Assembly: GCA_039030075.1 (NCBI GenBank)
Contig: JBCCEW010000020.1
Location: 42,796 to 106,795, forward strand
Source of the DNA: Myxococcota bacterium
GTDB taxonomy: Bacteria > Myxococcota_A > UBA9160 > SMWR01
DNA: 64,000 nucleotides
Direction of reading: 5' to 3'
Shown: in pieces, positions 1 through 7,275 of the stretch
How the letters are laid out: every line of letters begins with the position of its first letter
Numbering within the stretch: position 1 is the first letter of the stretch
The notes under the pieces: model-generated
Told to the model about the DNA's origin: nothing
Database searches by the model: none
Seen by the model: the letters and a program-made list of their open reading frames with translations, nothing else
Translations under genes and position numbers: made by a program

Positions 1-1149
1 CCCCACCTCGTGACGGTCGAGCGCGACGCCAACCTTCCCGAGCCCGAGCTGTTGCCGAAGCTCGCGCGTCACGAGGCGGCGAAGCTCGCGCCCTACTATG
101 GGCTGCGTTTCGCGGCGGATGCGGGCGCGCCGGGTGCGGAACGTGTCCAGCAGGCGCGCGCGATCCTCGCCGAGGTGGCCCCGAGTGAGTTCCCGGAGGC
201 GGCGGTCGCCGTGGGCGACGCGCTCTGGCAGGGGAGCGAATCCGAACTGGCGGCCCTCGCCCAGCGCTGGGGCGCCGCCGACGTGAACGGGGTCGCGCGC
301 GCGCTGGAGCAGGGCGGCGAGCGGCGCGCGGCGGCCGGACACTACTCGGGCGGGATGTTCCTGCACAACGGCGAGTGGTACTGGGGCGCCGACCGGATGT
401 ACCTCCTCGAAGAGCGACTGGCAGCGTTGGGCGCTCGCCGGCCCGGGGTCTCCGGTGACGTGTGTGCCCGTCCGGAGATCGCGCTCGGACCCCTGCGCGA
501 TGACGGCTCTCTCACCCTCGAGATCTACCCCTCGCTTCGCAGCCCGTATACGGCCGTCATCTTCGATGCCGCGGTCGAGCTGGTTCGCGAGACCGGCGTG
601 CGAAGCGTGACGCGACCCGTGCTGCCCATGGTCATGCGCGGTGTGCCGGCTACGCGGCAGAAGGGCGTCTACATCTTCACCGACGCGGCTCGTGAAGCGG
701 CGGCGCTCGGTCGAGACTTCGGCCCCGTCTACGATCCGATCGGTGACCCGGTCCGACGCGCCTACTCGCTCTGGCCGTGGGCCTGCGCCCAAGGACGCGG
801 CGACGCGCTCCTGCAGAGCTTCTTGCAGCGCGCCTTCTACGAGGGCGTGAACACGGGGAGCGACAAGGGCCTGCGCCGGGTGGTCGAGGCAGCCGGCCTT
901 CCGTGGTCCGAGGCGGAACCGATCGTCGGCAACGACGATTGGGAAGCAGAGATCGAGGCGAACCGGCTCGCCATGCTCGAGATGGGCTGTTGGGGCGTGC
1001 CGAGCTTCCGGCTGTTGGATCGGGCCGGCAACGAAGTGCTCGCGGTCTGGGGGCAGGATCGCCTCTGGCTCGTGGCCCTCGAGATTCAGCGACTCCTCGC
1101 GGCCGGCGGAGTCGACGACACGAAGCCGGCGGCCTCGACGCGCGCGTAG
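1..1149 (+). CDS. Tandem DsbA/HCCA-isomerase-like (kappa GST fold) protein, 5' partial
   Basis: The frame is open to the window edge, so the annotated N-terminus is probably incomplete; a GTG at 10 is only the first possible start inside the window. The protein holds two thioredoxin-fold segments of the DsbA / 2-hydroxychromene-2-carboxylate isomerase type. The second begins near residue 170 with the strand LTLEIYPSLRSPYT, where SPYT occupies the active-site position, and it ends with the typical GCWGVPSF cis-proline loop near residues 325-335. No CxxC is present, which argues against a disulfide oxidoreductase and for a glutathione-dependent isomerase or transferase. The N-terminal copy lacks its first strand because of the edge. 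Likely role: aromatic or xenobiotic metabolism; substrate unknown. It converges on the PEP-CTERM gene across a strong hairpin. Confidence 0.75.
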   Translation, partial: PHLVTVERDANLPEPELLPKLARHEAAKLAPYYGLRFAADAGAPGAERVQQARAILAEVAPSEFPEAAVAVGDALWQGSESELAALAQRWGAADVNGVARALEQGGERRAAAGHYSGGMFLHNGEWYWGADRMYLLEERLAALGARRPGVSGDVCARPEIALGPLRDDGSLTLEIYPSLRSPYTAVIFDAAVELVRETGVRSVTRPVLPMVMRGVPATRQKGVYIFTDAAREAAALGRDFGPVYDPIGDPVRRAYSLWPWACAQGRGDALLQSFLQRAFYEGVNTGSDKGLRRVVEAAGLPWSEAEPIVGNDDWEAEIEANRLAMLEMGCWGVPSFRLLDRAGNEVLAVWGQDRLWLVALEIQRLLAAGGVDDTKPAASTRA

Positions 1150-1190
1150 AGCCGCTCGAACGAGTCAGCCGTCGCTGCCCAGGAATGGAA

Positions 1191-1221
1191 GAGGCCCGGG
1201 CAGCGCAGCCGCCCGGGCCTC
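1191..1221. terminator. Bidirectional hairpin between convergent genes
   Basis: Perfect inverted repeat with 11-bp arms (GAGGCCCGGGC / GCCCGGGCCTC) and a 9-nt loop, lying between the converging DsbA-like and PEP-CTERM genes. There is no clear T-run, as is common in GC-rich genomes. Confidence 0.65.
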
Positions 1222-1256
1222 GGTTGGATCCTCGCGTGAGGAAGCGTGTCCGCTCC

Positions 1257-2408
1257 CTACTTGCGGCGTCGCGCCGCCAGATGGATCGCGATCACGCCGA
1301 GGACGCCCACCGCGAGCAGGGCCGTCGGGCCGGGCTCGGGCAGGAACTCGAAGCGCGTCGTGCTCGTACCGCCGAAGTACAGATTGGCGGAACCGCCCAG
1401 GAACGGGATCAGGTTCGCCGCGAACGGCGTCACGAGCAGCAGGGTGCCCATACTCGAGGACGGGCCCGTGCGGTTGTCGCCACCCGTCTGGCTGCGGATC
1501 GTGATGAACTGACCGCCGTTGTCCTCGGCCTTCACCATGCCCGTCGTGAAACGGGCCTGCCAGAGGCGCAGGGTGACCGGTGCCACGCCCATCGTCGCCA
1601 GGTTCGTGAAGAGCCCGGACTGGGTCACGAGCTGGGTGTTCACCGGGTCGTTGTGCCCGACCTTGCGCGGACCGGAGAGCCAGTAGCCCGAGATCACGAC
1701 GCCGGGCGCCGCATTCACGGCCAGGTTCACGCGGCCCCCGCCCGAGGCGCGCCAGCCACCACCGAAGGTGTTGACGCCGGCAGTGCCCATGATCGTCTGC
1801 ATCGGCGTTCCGAGAACCGTCGGGACCATGAACGTGAAGTTGCCGCCACCGCCGCCCGCGCGGAGGTGATGCGACTCGAGCCCCATGGTCGTGACCATGA
1901 AGTTCATCTTGCCCATCGCCGTCGTCGTGGTCGTGACCGCGTTGTCGGCCGGAGCCGTCAGCCGGGCGAAACCCGTGCGGCCCGCGAGGATCGCCGGCAG
2001 GAACGCCGTCGGGAACGCGAGGAAGCAGGTGCTCGACGCGTACTGCGGCAGACCGTTGACGCCCGCGTTACCGGGGCGAGCCATGATCGTCATGTTCCCC
2101 GTCGTGGGACCCGGATCCCCGTACTGGAACGGGCGAACCGCCATCAGCGAACGCGGCGCGACCGTGCCGACCTCCGCGAAGCCGTGGCCCGGGAGCGACG
2201 CATTCAGGTGCGGCTGCAACCCCATGTTGCAACCGGGGATTCCATTCGGAGACACATCGACGGTGGCCGGGTTGCCGCCGTCGCCGATGCCAGCGGTGGA
2301 GGTGGAGTCGAACTCGACGATCACCGCGGCCGCCGGAAGTGCTGCCGCGATCAGTAAGGTGGAAGCGAGCAAGAGGCTCACTCTCGCCACGGATCTCCGG
2401 ATCTTCAT
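1257..2408 (-). CDS. PEP-CTERM sorting domain exported protein
   Basis: Predicted 383-residue secreted protein. It has an N-terminal signal peptide (basic MKIRRS, then a hydrophobic stretch ending AALPAAA) and a C-terminal PEP-CTERM signal starting near residue 357: PEP motif, hydrophobic helix and a basic AARRRK tail. Such tails are processed by exosortase, and the proteins are usually exported to the surface or polysaccharide matrix. The body is Gly/Ala/Thr/Asn-rich, low in charge, with no recognised enzymatic domain, and looks beta-rich. A clear AGGAG ribosome site precedes the ATG. No exosortase gene is in the window. No sigma-54 type promoter, often found before such genes, could be made out upstream. 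Confidence 0.88.
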   Translation of the reverse strand: MKIRRSVARVSLLLASTLLIAAALPAAAVIVEFDSTSTAGIGDGGNPATVDVSPNGIPGCNMGLQPHLNASLPGHGFAEVGTVAPRSLMAVRPFQYGDPGPTTGNMTIMARPGNAGVNGLPQYASSTCFLAFPTAFLPAILAGRTGFARLTAPADNAVTTTTTAMGKMNFMVTTMGLESHHLRAGGGGGNFTFMVPTVLGTPMQTIMGTAGVNTFGGGWRASGGGRVNLAVNAAPGVVISGYWLSGPRKVGHNDPVNTQLVTQSGLFTNLATMGVAPVTLRLWQARFTTGMVKAEDNGGQFITIRSQTGGDNRTGPSSSMGTLLLVTPFAANLIPFLGGSANLYFGGTSTTRFEFLPEPGPTALLAVGVLGVIAIHLAARRRK

Positions 2409-2554
2409 ATGGGTTCTCCTATCAGGGTCGTTGGATTCACGATCCCGTGTCGCACCTCGACACGGTCGTCTTCGCGAGCACTCCGTTGGCTGAGGGGGCC
2501 GCAGGGGCGTTCGCTGGCTTGCGCACGTTCTGGCACATGACCTCCAATGGTGTC

Positions 2555-2588
2555 GGAGGAGCGCTGGGGTGTCCCCGGCCCCTCCTCC
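2555..2588 (-). terminator. Imperfect GC-rich hairpin downstream of the sulfatase
   Basis: A GGAGGAGCGCTGGGG arm faces CCCCGGCCCCTCCTCC across a 3-nt loop, with a few mismatches, just after the sulfatase stop codon at 2594. It is a candidate transcript end for the minus-strand sulfatase; no T-run is visible. Confidence 0.45.
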
Positions 2589-2593
2589 GGCTC

Positions 2594-4243
2594 CTAGTTG
2601 GACCAGTAGATGTATTCGTCGCCCTCGGCGTCGGGGTGGGTCAGATCCTTGTCGATGTTGACCGGCATCGAGAGCTGACTCGCCCAGGCCGGCGGGGCCT
2701 GCTCGGCGTTGTGTGCCGCGAGCGCCGCTTCGAGCTCGGCCAGCTTCTCAGGCCGCCTCACCGAGAGGTCGCGCTGCTCGTTGGGGTCCTGAGCCAGGTC
2801 GAAGAGCCAGCGGCGGCCCGGCGGATCGCTGACGTTCAGCTTCCAACCGTCGACGATCGCCGACTGGGAGGCGCCGCTACGCCAGAAGAGGGCCCGGTGG
2901 GGGACGCCCTCGGCCTCGCCCGTGGCGTAGGGGACCAGGTCGACGCCGTCGACCTGGCGGTCGCGCGGCAACGGCGCGCCTCCGGCGGCGGCCGCCGTCG
3001 CGTACATGTCGAAGTGGTGCACGGGCGCGTCGATCTCGGTGCCCGGGGCGATCCGGGCCGGCCACTTCGCGAAGAAGGGCACGTGGATCCCGCCCTCGAA
3101 GAGCGTGATCTTCCAGCCCCGGTAGGGGGCATTGACGTCGGGCAGCCCGATGTAGCCCGCTCCGCCGTTGTCCGACGTGAAGAGCACCAGCGTGTTCTCG
3201 GTCTGGCCGGTTCGCTCGAGGGCGTCCAGCACCTGACCGACGCCGCGATCGAGGCTTCGGATCATCGCCGCGTAGACCCGCTCGCGGTGGAGCTCGATAT
3301 GGGAGAGGGCCTCGTAGTCTTCGCGCGTCGCCTGCAGAGGCGTGTGCGGCGCCCAATGGGCGAGATACAGGAAGAAGGGCCGCTCCTGGTTGGCCTCGAT
3401 CACCTCGACGGCCTGCTCGGTGTAGTAGTCGGTCAGGTAGCCGCCCGGCTCGAAGGCCTCGCCTCCGTTGAAGGAGGCCGCGAAGCGCATGGCCGCCCAC
3501 AGGAACCGGTCGATCGGGTCGAAGTCTTGTTTCGCGTTGACGACTCCGGGGTGATCCTCCGGGAGGTAGAGGCCGCTCGCCATGTAGAGGCTCTCGTGGA
3601 AGCCCTGGTCGTGGGGGGCCATCCCGTTCGCGGTACCGAGGTGCCACTTGCCGATGTGGACGTTGTGGTAGCCCTGCTCGGCGAGCAGCTCCGCGATCGA
3701 GATCTCCGAGGCGGGCATGCCCATGTCCTCGAAGTCCAGCACCTCGGCGTTCTCGTGGATGACACGCTCACGAATCCGTCCTTCGGCGGGCGACAGGCGG
3801 GGCACGAGCTGCATCATGCCCGGCGGCGTCGGCGTGAACTCGAAGCCGAAGCGCGTGCCGTAGCGGCCCGACATGATTGCGGCGCGCGACGGCGCACACG
3901 TGCCGTTTGCCGCGTAGCCATTCGTGAAGTTCACGCCCGCCGCCGCGATCGAATCGATGTGTGGCGTGGGGACCGTCCCGCCGGCGACGCCGCCCCCACC
4001 GAAGGTGAGATCGTTCCAACCCAGGTCGTCGGCCAGGATCAATACGATGTTCGGCGGACGCTCCGCCTTGGGGCGCCCGGTCGGGTCGGCGCCCGTCGAC
4101 CAGGCGACGTCCTGGTGAGGGCCGACCGGCGTGCGCACGGCCATCAGCAGTTTCACTGCCGAAAGCGCGATCTCGAGCCGGAACGGGAAGAGGGCGGCGC
4201 CCGCGAGGAACAGGGCACCCAACACCAGCGCGACGCGTTTCAT
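2594..4243 (-). CDS. Arylsulfatase-type sulfatase, membrane-anchored or exported
   Basis: 549-residue sulfatase of the alkaline phosphatase superfamily, expected to hydrolyse sulfate esters. The metal site begins with LADDLGWND (Asp72/Asp73). The formylglycine motif is CAPSR at 116-120, so Cys116 would have to be converted by a formylglycine-generating enzyme or anaerobic maturase that is not in the window. The GKWHLG motif is also present. Residues 1-35 hold a Lys/Arg start and a hydrophobic segment, giving a signal anchor or signal peptide. The frame stays open upstream, but the ATG at 4243 is preceded by a good GGGAG site and begins the hydrophobic leader, so I chose it. The divergent TetR gene and the repeats between them suggest local control. 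Confidence 0.9.
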   Translation of the reverse strand: MKRVALVLGALFLAGAALFPFRLEIALSAVKLLMAVRTPVGPHQDVAWSTGADPTGRPKAERPPNIVLILADDLGWNDLTFGGGGVAGGTVPTPHIDSIAAAGVNFTNGYAANGTCAPSRAAIMSGRYGTRFGFEFTPTPPGMMQLVPRLSPAEGRIRERVIHENAEVLDFEDMGMPASEISIAELLAEQGYHNVHIGKWHLGTANGMAPHDQGFHESLYMASGLYLPEDHPGVVNAKQDFDPIDRFLWAAMRFAASFNGGEAFEPGGYLTDYYTEQAVEVIEANQERPFFLYLAHWAPHTPLQATREDYEALSHIELHRERVYAAMIRSLDRGVGQVLDALERTGQTENTLVLFTSDNGGAGYIGLPDVNAPYRGWKITLFEGGIHVPFFAKWPARIAPGTEIDAPVHHFDMYATAAAAGGAPLPRDRQVDGVDLVPYATGEAEGVPHRALFWRSGASQSAIVDGWKLNVSDPPGRRWLFDLAQDPNEQRDLSVRRPEKLAELEAALAAHNAEQAPPAWASQLSMPVNIDKDLTHPDAEGDEYIYWSN

Positions 4244-4256
4244 CGGTCTCCCACTC

Positions 4257-4293
4257 CCTCGGGATCGGACGGGATTGCCTCGGGATCGGACGG
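4257..4293. repeat. 16-bp direct repeat with 21-bp period upstream of the sulfatase
   Basis: CCTCGGGATCGGACGG occurs at 4257-4272 and again at 4278-4293. The 21-bp period equals two helical turns. The repeats lie between the divergent sulfatase and TetR genes, next to the sulfatase ribosome site, and could bind a regulator or form an mRNA structure. Confidence 0.5.
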
Positions 4294-4326
4294 AATCGGA
4301 TCCTTGGCCAACCCGGCGCTCTGCTC

Positions 4327-4349
4327 TATCGTCACTCGGAGTGACAATA
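4327..4349. promoter_or_regulatory. 23-bp near-perfect palindrome, probable TetR operator
   Basis: Centred on G4338, the arms GTCACTC and GAGTGAC pair perfectly. After one mismatched pair, TAT/ATA extends the symmetry to 23 bp. The right arm contains the GTG start codon of the TetR gene, so binding would block its own expression; the divergent sulfatase promoter is about 90 bp away. Confidence 0.65.
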
Positions 4350-4946
4350 CACGATTCCGGGCGCGAGGTGAAGGACGGTCGCCATGCCCGCTCGCAGCGC
4401 ACGCGCGCGGCGGTGGCCGAGGCGATGCTGGATTGCCTGCAGGCCGGCCTGCTCCGCCCGTCGGCCGCGGAAGTCGCGGAACGCGCGGGCGTCTCGAAGC
4501 GCGCGGTCTTTCGACACTTCGACAACATGGAGGCCCTCCTCCAGGAGATCGCGACGCTCCAGACCGCCCGCGTGATCGCCCAGCTGCCCCGGGTCGCGAC
4601 CGACGGCCCGCTCGACGTCCGGATCGCGTCGCTGGTTCGAAACTCGGCCGAGCGAAACGAGATCATCGCGCCGGTGCGTCGCGCCGCCCTGCTCATGGAG
4701 CCCTTCTCCGAGGTGATTCAGCACGGCCACAAAGAGGTCCGAGACCAGGTTCGCCGGCAGGTGCGGGTGGTGTTCGCCGACGAACTCGCTGCGCTCGAGG
4801 AGGCCGATCGCCGCGCGCGGGTCGCCACCCTGCGCGCGTTGCTCTCGTTCCACTACTGGGACGAGCTGCGGCGTCGCGAACGGCTGTCGAGCGGTGCAGC
4901 GCGGCGCCTGCTCGAGGACGCGATCCGGACCTTGCTGCAGCCGTAG
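4341..4946 (+). CDS. TetR family transcriptional regulator (sulfatase-divergent)
   Basis: 201-residue TetR-type regulator. The N-terminal helix-turn-helix is clear: RTRAAVAEAMLDCL, then SAAEVAERAGVSKRAVFRHF, with the usual aromatic end of the recognition helix. The rest is an all-helical ligand domain without a recognisable subfamily. The GTG start at 4341 places the HTH at residues 15-60 and lies inside a palindrome, consistent with autoregulation. It is divergent from the sulfatase gene, so sulfatase control is the simplest guess. Longer in-frame upstream sequence reads as low-complexity antisense to the sulfatase and was rejected. Confidence 0.85.
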   Translation: MTIHDSGREVKDGRHARSQRTRAAVAEAMLDCLQAGLLRPSAAEVAERAGVSKRAVFRHFDNMEALLQEIATLQTARVIAQLPRVATDGPLDVRIASLVRNSAERNEIIAPVRRAALLMEPFSEVIQHGHKEVRDQVRRQVRVVFADELAALEEADRRARVATLRALLSFHYWDELRRRERLSSGAARRLLEDAIRTLLQP

Positions 4947-5251
4947 CGCACCGCGGGTGTATCCGGGTTGACATCTTCCCGTCCACGAACCGCCTAGGCT
5001 GCAACCTGGGTCAGGGAATCACGGTTTCCGCAATGCGGCGGCTTCAGGGCTCCATACCTCGGGTGGAGAGGGCCGGCGAGTATGCGGGAGGCCCGTGGCT
5101 CTGCCGACGGGTCGTTGTTTCGACGGGACGGGCGACGTGTGGGGCGCCACCTACGCGTGCGAGGCATCGCGGTTCTAGGACGAGCGCGCGCAGCCGTCGC
5201 AGCCCGTTCCGTCGAGCAACATCGGTTGGGTCGACTTGCCGGCGGGTCGCC
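4947..5251. other. Gene-free interval of about 305 bp between convergent genes
   Basis: It lies between the stop of the TetR gene (+) and the stop of the GMC oxidoreductase gene (-). A TTGACA hexamer at 4968 has no convincing -10 box at the usual spacing. I see no RNA gene, no coding pattern and no strong terminator hairpin. Confidence 0.4.
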
Positions 5252-6736
5252 TCAGGCGGACGCCGCCTCGGCGACCATCTTGCGCGCCACCCGCTCGGCG
5301 ATCATCACGCAGCCCAGATAGGTGTTGCCCGACGGGATCGTCGGCATCACGGAGGCGTCGCAGACGCGCAGGCCTGGGATGCCGTGCACCCGGCAGTCCG
5401 CGTCGAGGACCGTGCCCATCGGGCACGTGCTGGTCATGTGGGCGTAGCTGATCGTGAGTTGCTCGAGCGCCGTCGCGACGGCGTCGGGCGCGCGCAGGTC
5501 GTGCGGCACGACGGGTTCGCAGCCAAGGCTGCGCGCGGCGCTGGACTGCTCCCAGGCCGCGATCCGCGCGAAGGCATGCCCCAGTCGCGCGGGCGTGTCC
5601 TCGGGGAGGGGAGGGGCTTCCACGGCAGGGCCCGCTTCGAGGGACTCGCCCAGTCGCACGCTGCCGCGGTTGCTCGAGCGCATCGAGAAGACGGCCAGCA
5701 TGAAGGTGGTGTCATCCTCGCCCGGCGGCGGCGCGATCGGGAAGGCGTGGTAGTCGACGTCCTTTCCGTTCGAGGCGCCCACCATCACCGCCTGGGCCGG
5801 GCCTCCGACACCGCCGCGTGGGCCCGGGTGCCGGTACAGGATCCCGGGGCCGAGGTGGTCGCTCATCGTGCGGCCGACGGGCAGGTCGGCGCGCACCGCG
5901 AGGCCGTGGTCGGCCAGGTGATCGGCGGGGCCGATGCCCGATTGCAGCAAGAGAAAGGGCGTGAACAGCGCACCGGCGGCCAGCACGACTTCGTCGGCTT
6001 CGAGGGTCTCGCCGGTCGCGAGGGTGACGCCTCCCACGCGGACTCCGTCGAAGACGAGGGCGCGGACCTCGGCCTGTGTGCGCAGCGTGAAGTTGTCCCG
6101 CGCGCGCACCTTCTCGTCGAGGTAGGCGAGGCTGGTCGTCACGCGCCGCGCGTTCTCGTCGATCGTCACGGGGAAGAACCCGATCCCGGGCAGCTGCGCC
6201 GGATCCTGGATGTCGGCGACCGCCGGCTCGCCAACCTCGAGCATGCCTTCGTAGTACGCACGCTGGGCGTGGCCGAGTTCGTCCATGCGCCAGCGCCGAA
6301 CGGGCAGAGGGCCCGCGTCGCCGTGGATGGGCGAGGCGCCGAAGTCGAGGTCGCGCTCGGCGGCGATGAAGGTGCTCTCCACGTCTGCCCAGCCCCAGCC
6401 TTCGAGGCCCGCCGCCTCCCACGCGTCGTAGTCGGGCGGCAGTCCGCGCAGCGTGGCCAGGCCATTGATTGCAGAACAGCCACCGAGGAGGCGTCCTTGT
6501 TGCATCGGAATCGCCCCGGTCTCCGTGGCCATCACGGTCAACGCGATCGGCGCGGCTCCCTGCCAGAGGTTGGGGGCCTCGGCTGGCGTGAGAATGGCGT
6601 CGTCGTAGGCATCGTGGTCGGGCCCGGCTTCGAGCAGGGTGACCGAGAGCGACGGTGTCTCGCTCAGTCGCGCGGCCAGGACGGCACCGGCGGTCCCGCC
6701 GCCAACGATGATGATCCGCTTCGCTTCGGAATCCAT
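5252..6736 (-). CDS. GMC family FAD-dependent oxidoreductase (choline dehydrogenase-like)
   Basis: 494-residue glucose-methanol-choline oxidoreductase; flavin-dependent oxidation of a primary or secondary alcohol. The FAD-binding beta-alpha-beta motif IIIVGGGTAGAVLAARL is at residues 8-24. A GCSAINGLATLRG segment follows, as in GMC signature 1. The C-terminal active-site block includes AHMTSTCPMGTVLD, RVHGIPGLRV and DASVMPTIPSGNTY, supplying the His/Asn pair. The start at 6736 (MDSEAKR) was preferred over one 12 codons upstream because it sits directly before the FAD motif. It is the last gene of the three-gene operon with the FDOR and the selenoprotein redoxin (35-bp gap). The substrate cannot be told; steroid, terpenoid and polyethylene-glycol-type alcohols are typical for relatives. 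Confidence 0.9.
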   Translation of the reverse strand: MDSEAKRIIIVGGGTAGAVLAARLSETPSLSVTLLEAGPDHDAYDDAILTPAEAPNLWQGAAPIALTVMATETGAIPMQQGRLLGGCSAINGLATLRGLPPDYDAWEAAGLEGWGWADVESTFIAAERDLDFGASPIHGDAGPLPVRRWRMDELGHAQRAYYEGMLEVGEPAVADIQDPAQLPGIGFFPVTIDENARRVTTSLAYLDEKVRARDNFTLRTQAEVRALVFDGVRVGGVTLATGETLEADEVVLAAGALFTPFLLLQSGIGPADHLADHGLAVRADLPVGRTMSDHLGPGILYRHPGPRGGVGGPAQAVMVGASNGKDVDYHAFPIAPPPGEDDTTFMLAVFSMRSSNRGSVRLGESLEAGPAVEAPPLPEDTPARLGHAFARIAAWEQSSAARSLGCEPVVPHDLRAPDAVATALEQLTISYAHMTSTCPMGTVLDADCRVHGIPGLRVCDASVMPTIPSGNTYLGCVMIAERVARKMVAEAASA

Positions 6737-6771
6737 GGGTTCCTCGTCGCCGCCCGATGGGCGGCTGGGCA

Positions 6772-7260
6772 CTACGCCGCGGAGGCGTCGCTCCTGGGAT
6801 CCAAGCGGTAGACCTGGATGTTGCGTTCGGTCTTGGCGCGATACTTCGCGTAGTTCGGAATGTTGAGGCAGAGCCGCTCCCAGACGACTTCCTTCGCGTC
6901 ATCGGAAAGTCGCGCCGCGTACACGGGGGTGGCCTGGTCGCCCAGATGCATCACGGCCTCGGGATTGGCCTGCAGGTTGTAGGACCACGCGGGATGGTGT
7001 TCACCGCCGAAGTTGCTGGCGACCACGTAGACGGCGCCGTCGACCTCGGTGTAGGCGAGCTGGGCGTCGCGTTGCTCGCCCGACTTGCGGCCGCGGGTGG
7101 TCAGGACCAACTGGGGGACCACCACCGGTCCCGACGTGGTGAGCCGCCCCCCCGTCTTCTTGTAGATCCAGGGGTCGAACCGAGCGGCGACCGCCTTCGA
7201 CAGCCAGACGCCGATGGGGGTGGTCGCGAGCCACAACTGAAAGTGTTTCATGCTCGCCAT
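6772..7260 (-). CDS. F420-type deazaflavin/nitroreductase family protein (FDOR-A, Ddn-like)
   Basis: 162-residue split-barrel protein of the DUF385/Ddn family (flavin/deazaflavin oxidoreductase, subgroup A). Its core is PQLVLTTRGRKSGEQRDAQL, then VYVVASNFGGEHHPAWSYNLQANP, the characteristic cofactor-phosphate and GG-PxWxxNL signature. Family members reduce quinones or other electron-poor substrates with F420H2. The family is best known in actinobacteria, so either this organism makes F420 or the protein uses another cofactor. ATG at 7260 has a short-spaced GGAG; an alternative ATG is three codons in. It sits 15 bp after the selenoprotein stop and 35 bp before the GMC gene, so co-transcription is very likely. 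Confidence 0.85.
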   Translation of the reverse strand: MASMKHFQLWLATTPIGVWLSKAVAARFDPWIYKKTGGRLTTSGPVVVPQLVLTTRGRKSGEQRDAQLAYTEVDGAVYVVASNFGGEHHPAWSYNLQANPEAVMHLGDQATPVYAARLSDDAKEVVWERLCLNIPNYAKYRAKTERNIQVYRLDPRSDASAA

Positions 7261-7275
7261 GGGGCTCCGTTGCTG

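Noticed and set aside
4947..5251. Possible promoter TTGACA near 4968 or small RNA
   Set aside because: No acceptable -10 at 16-18 bp and no terminator-like hairpin after it.
2339..6811. A plus-strand open frame of 1490 codons
   Set aside because: It is antisense to the sulfatase, TetR and GMC genes, is rich in Arg, Gly and Val typical of GC-rich shadow frames, and has no domain or start signal.
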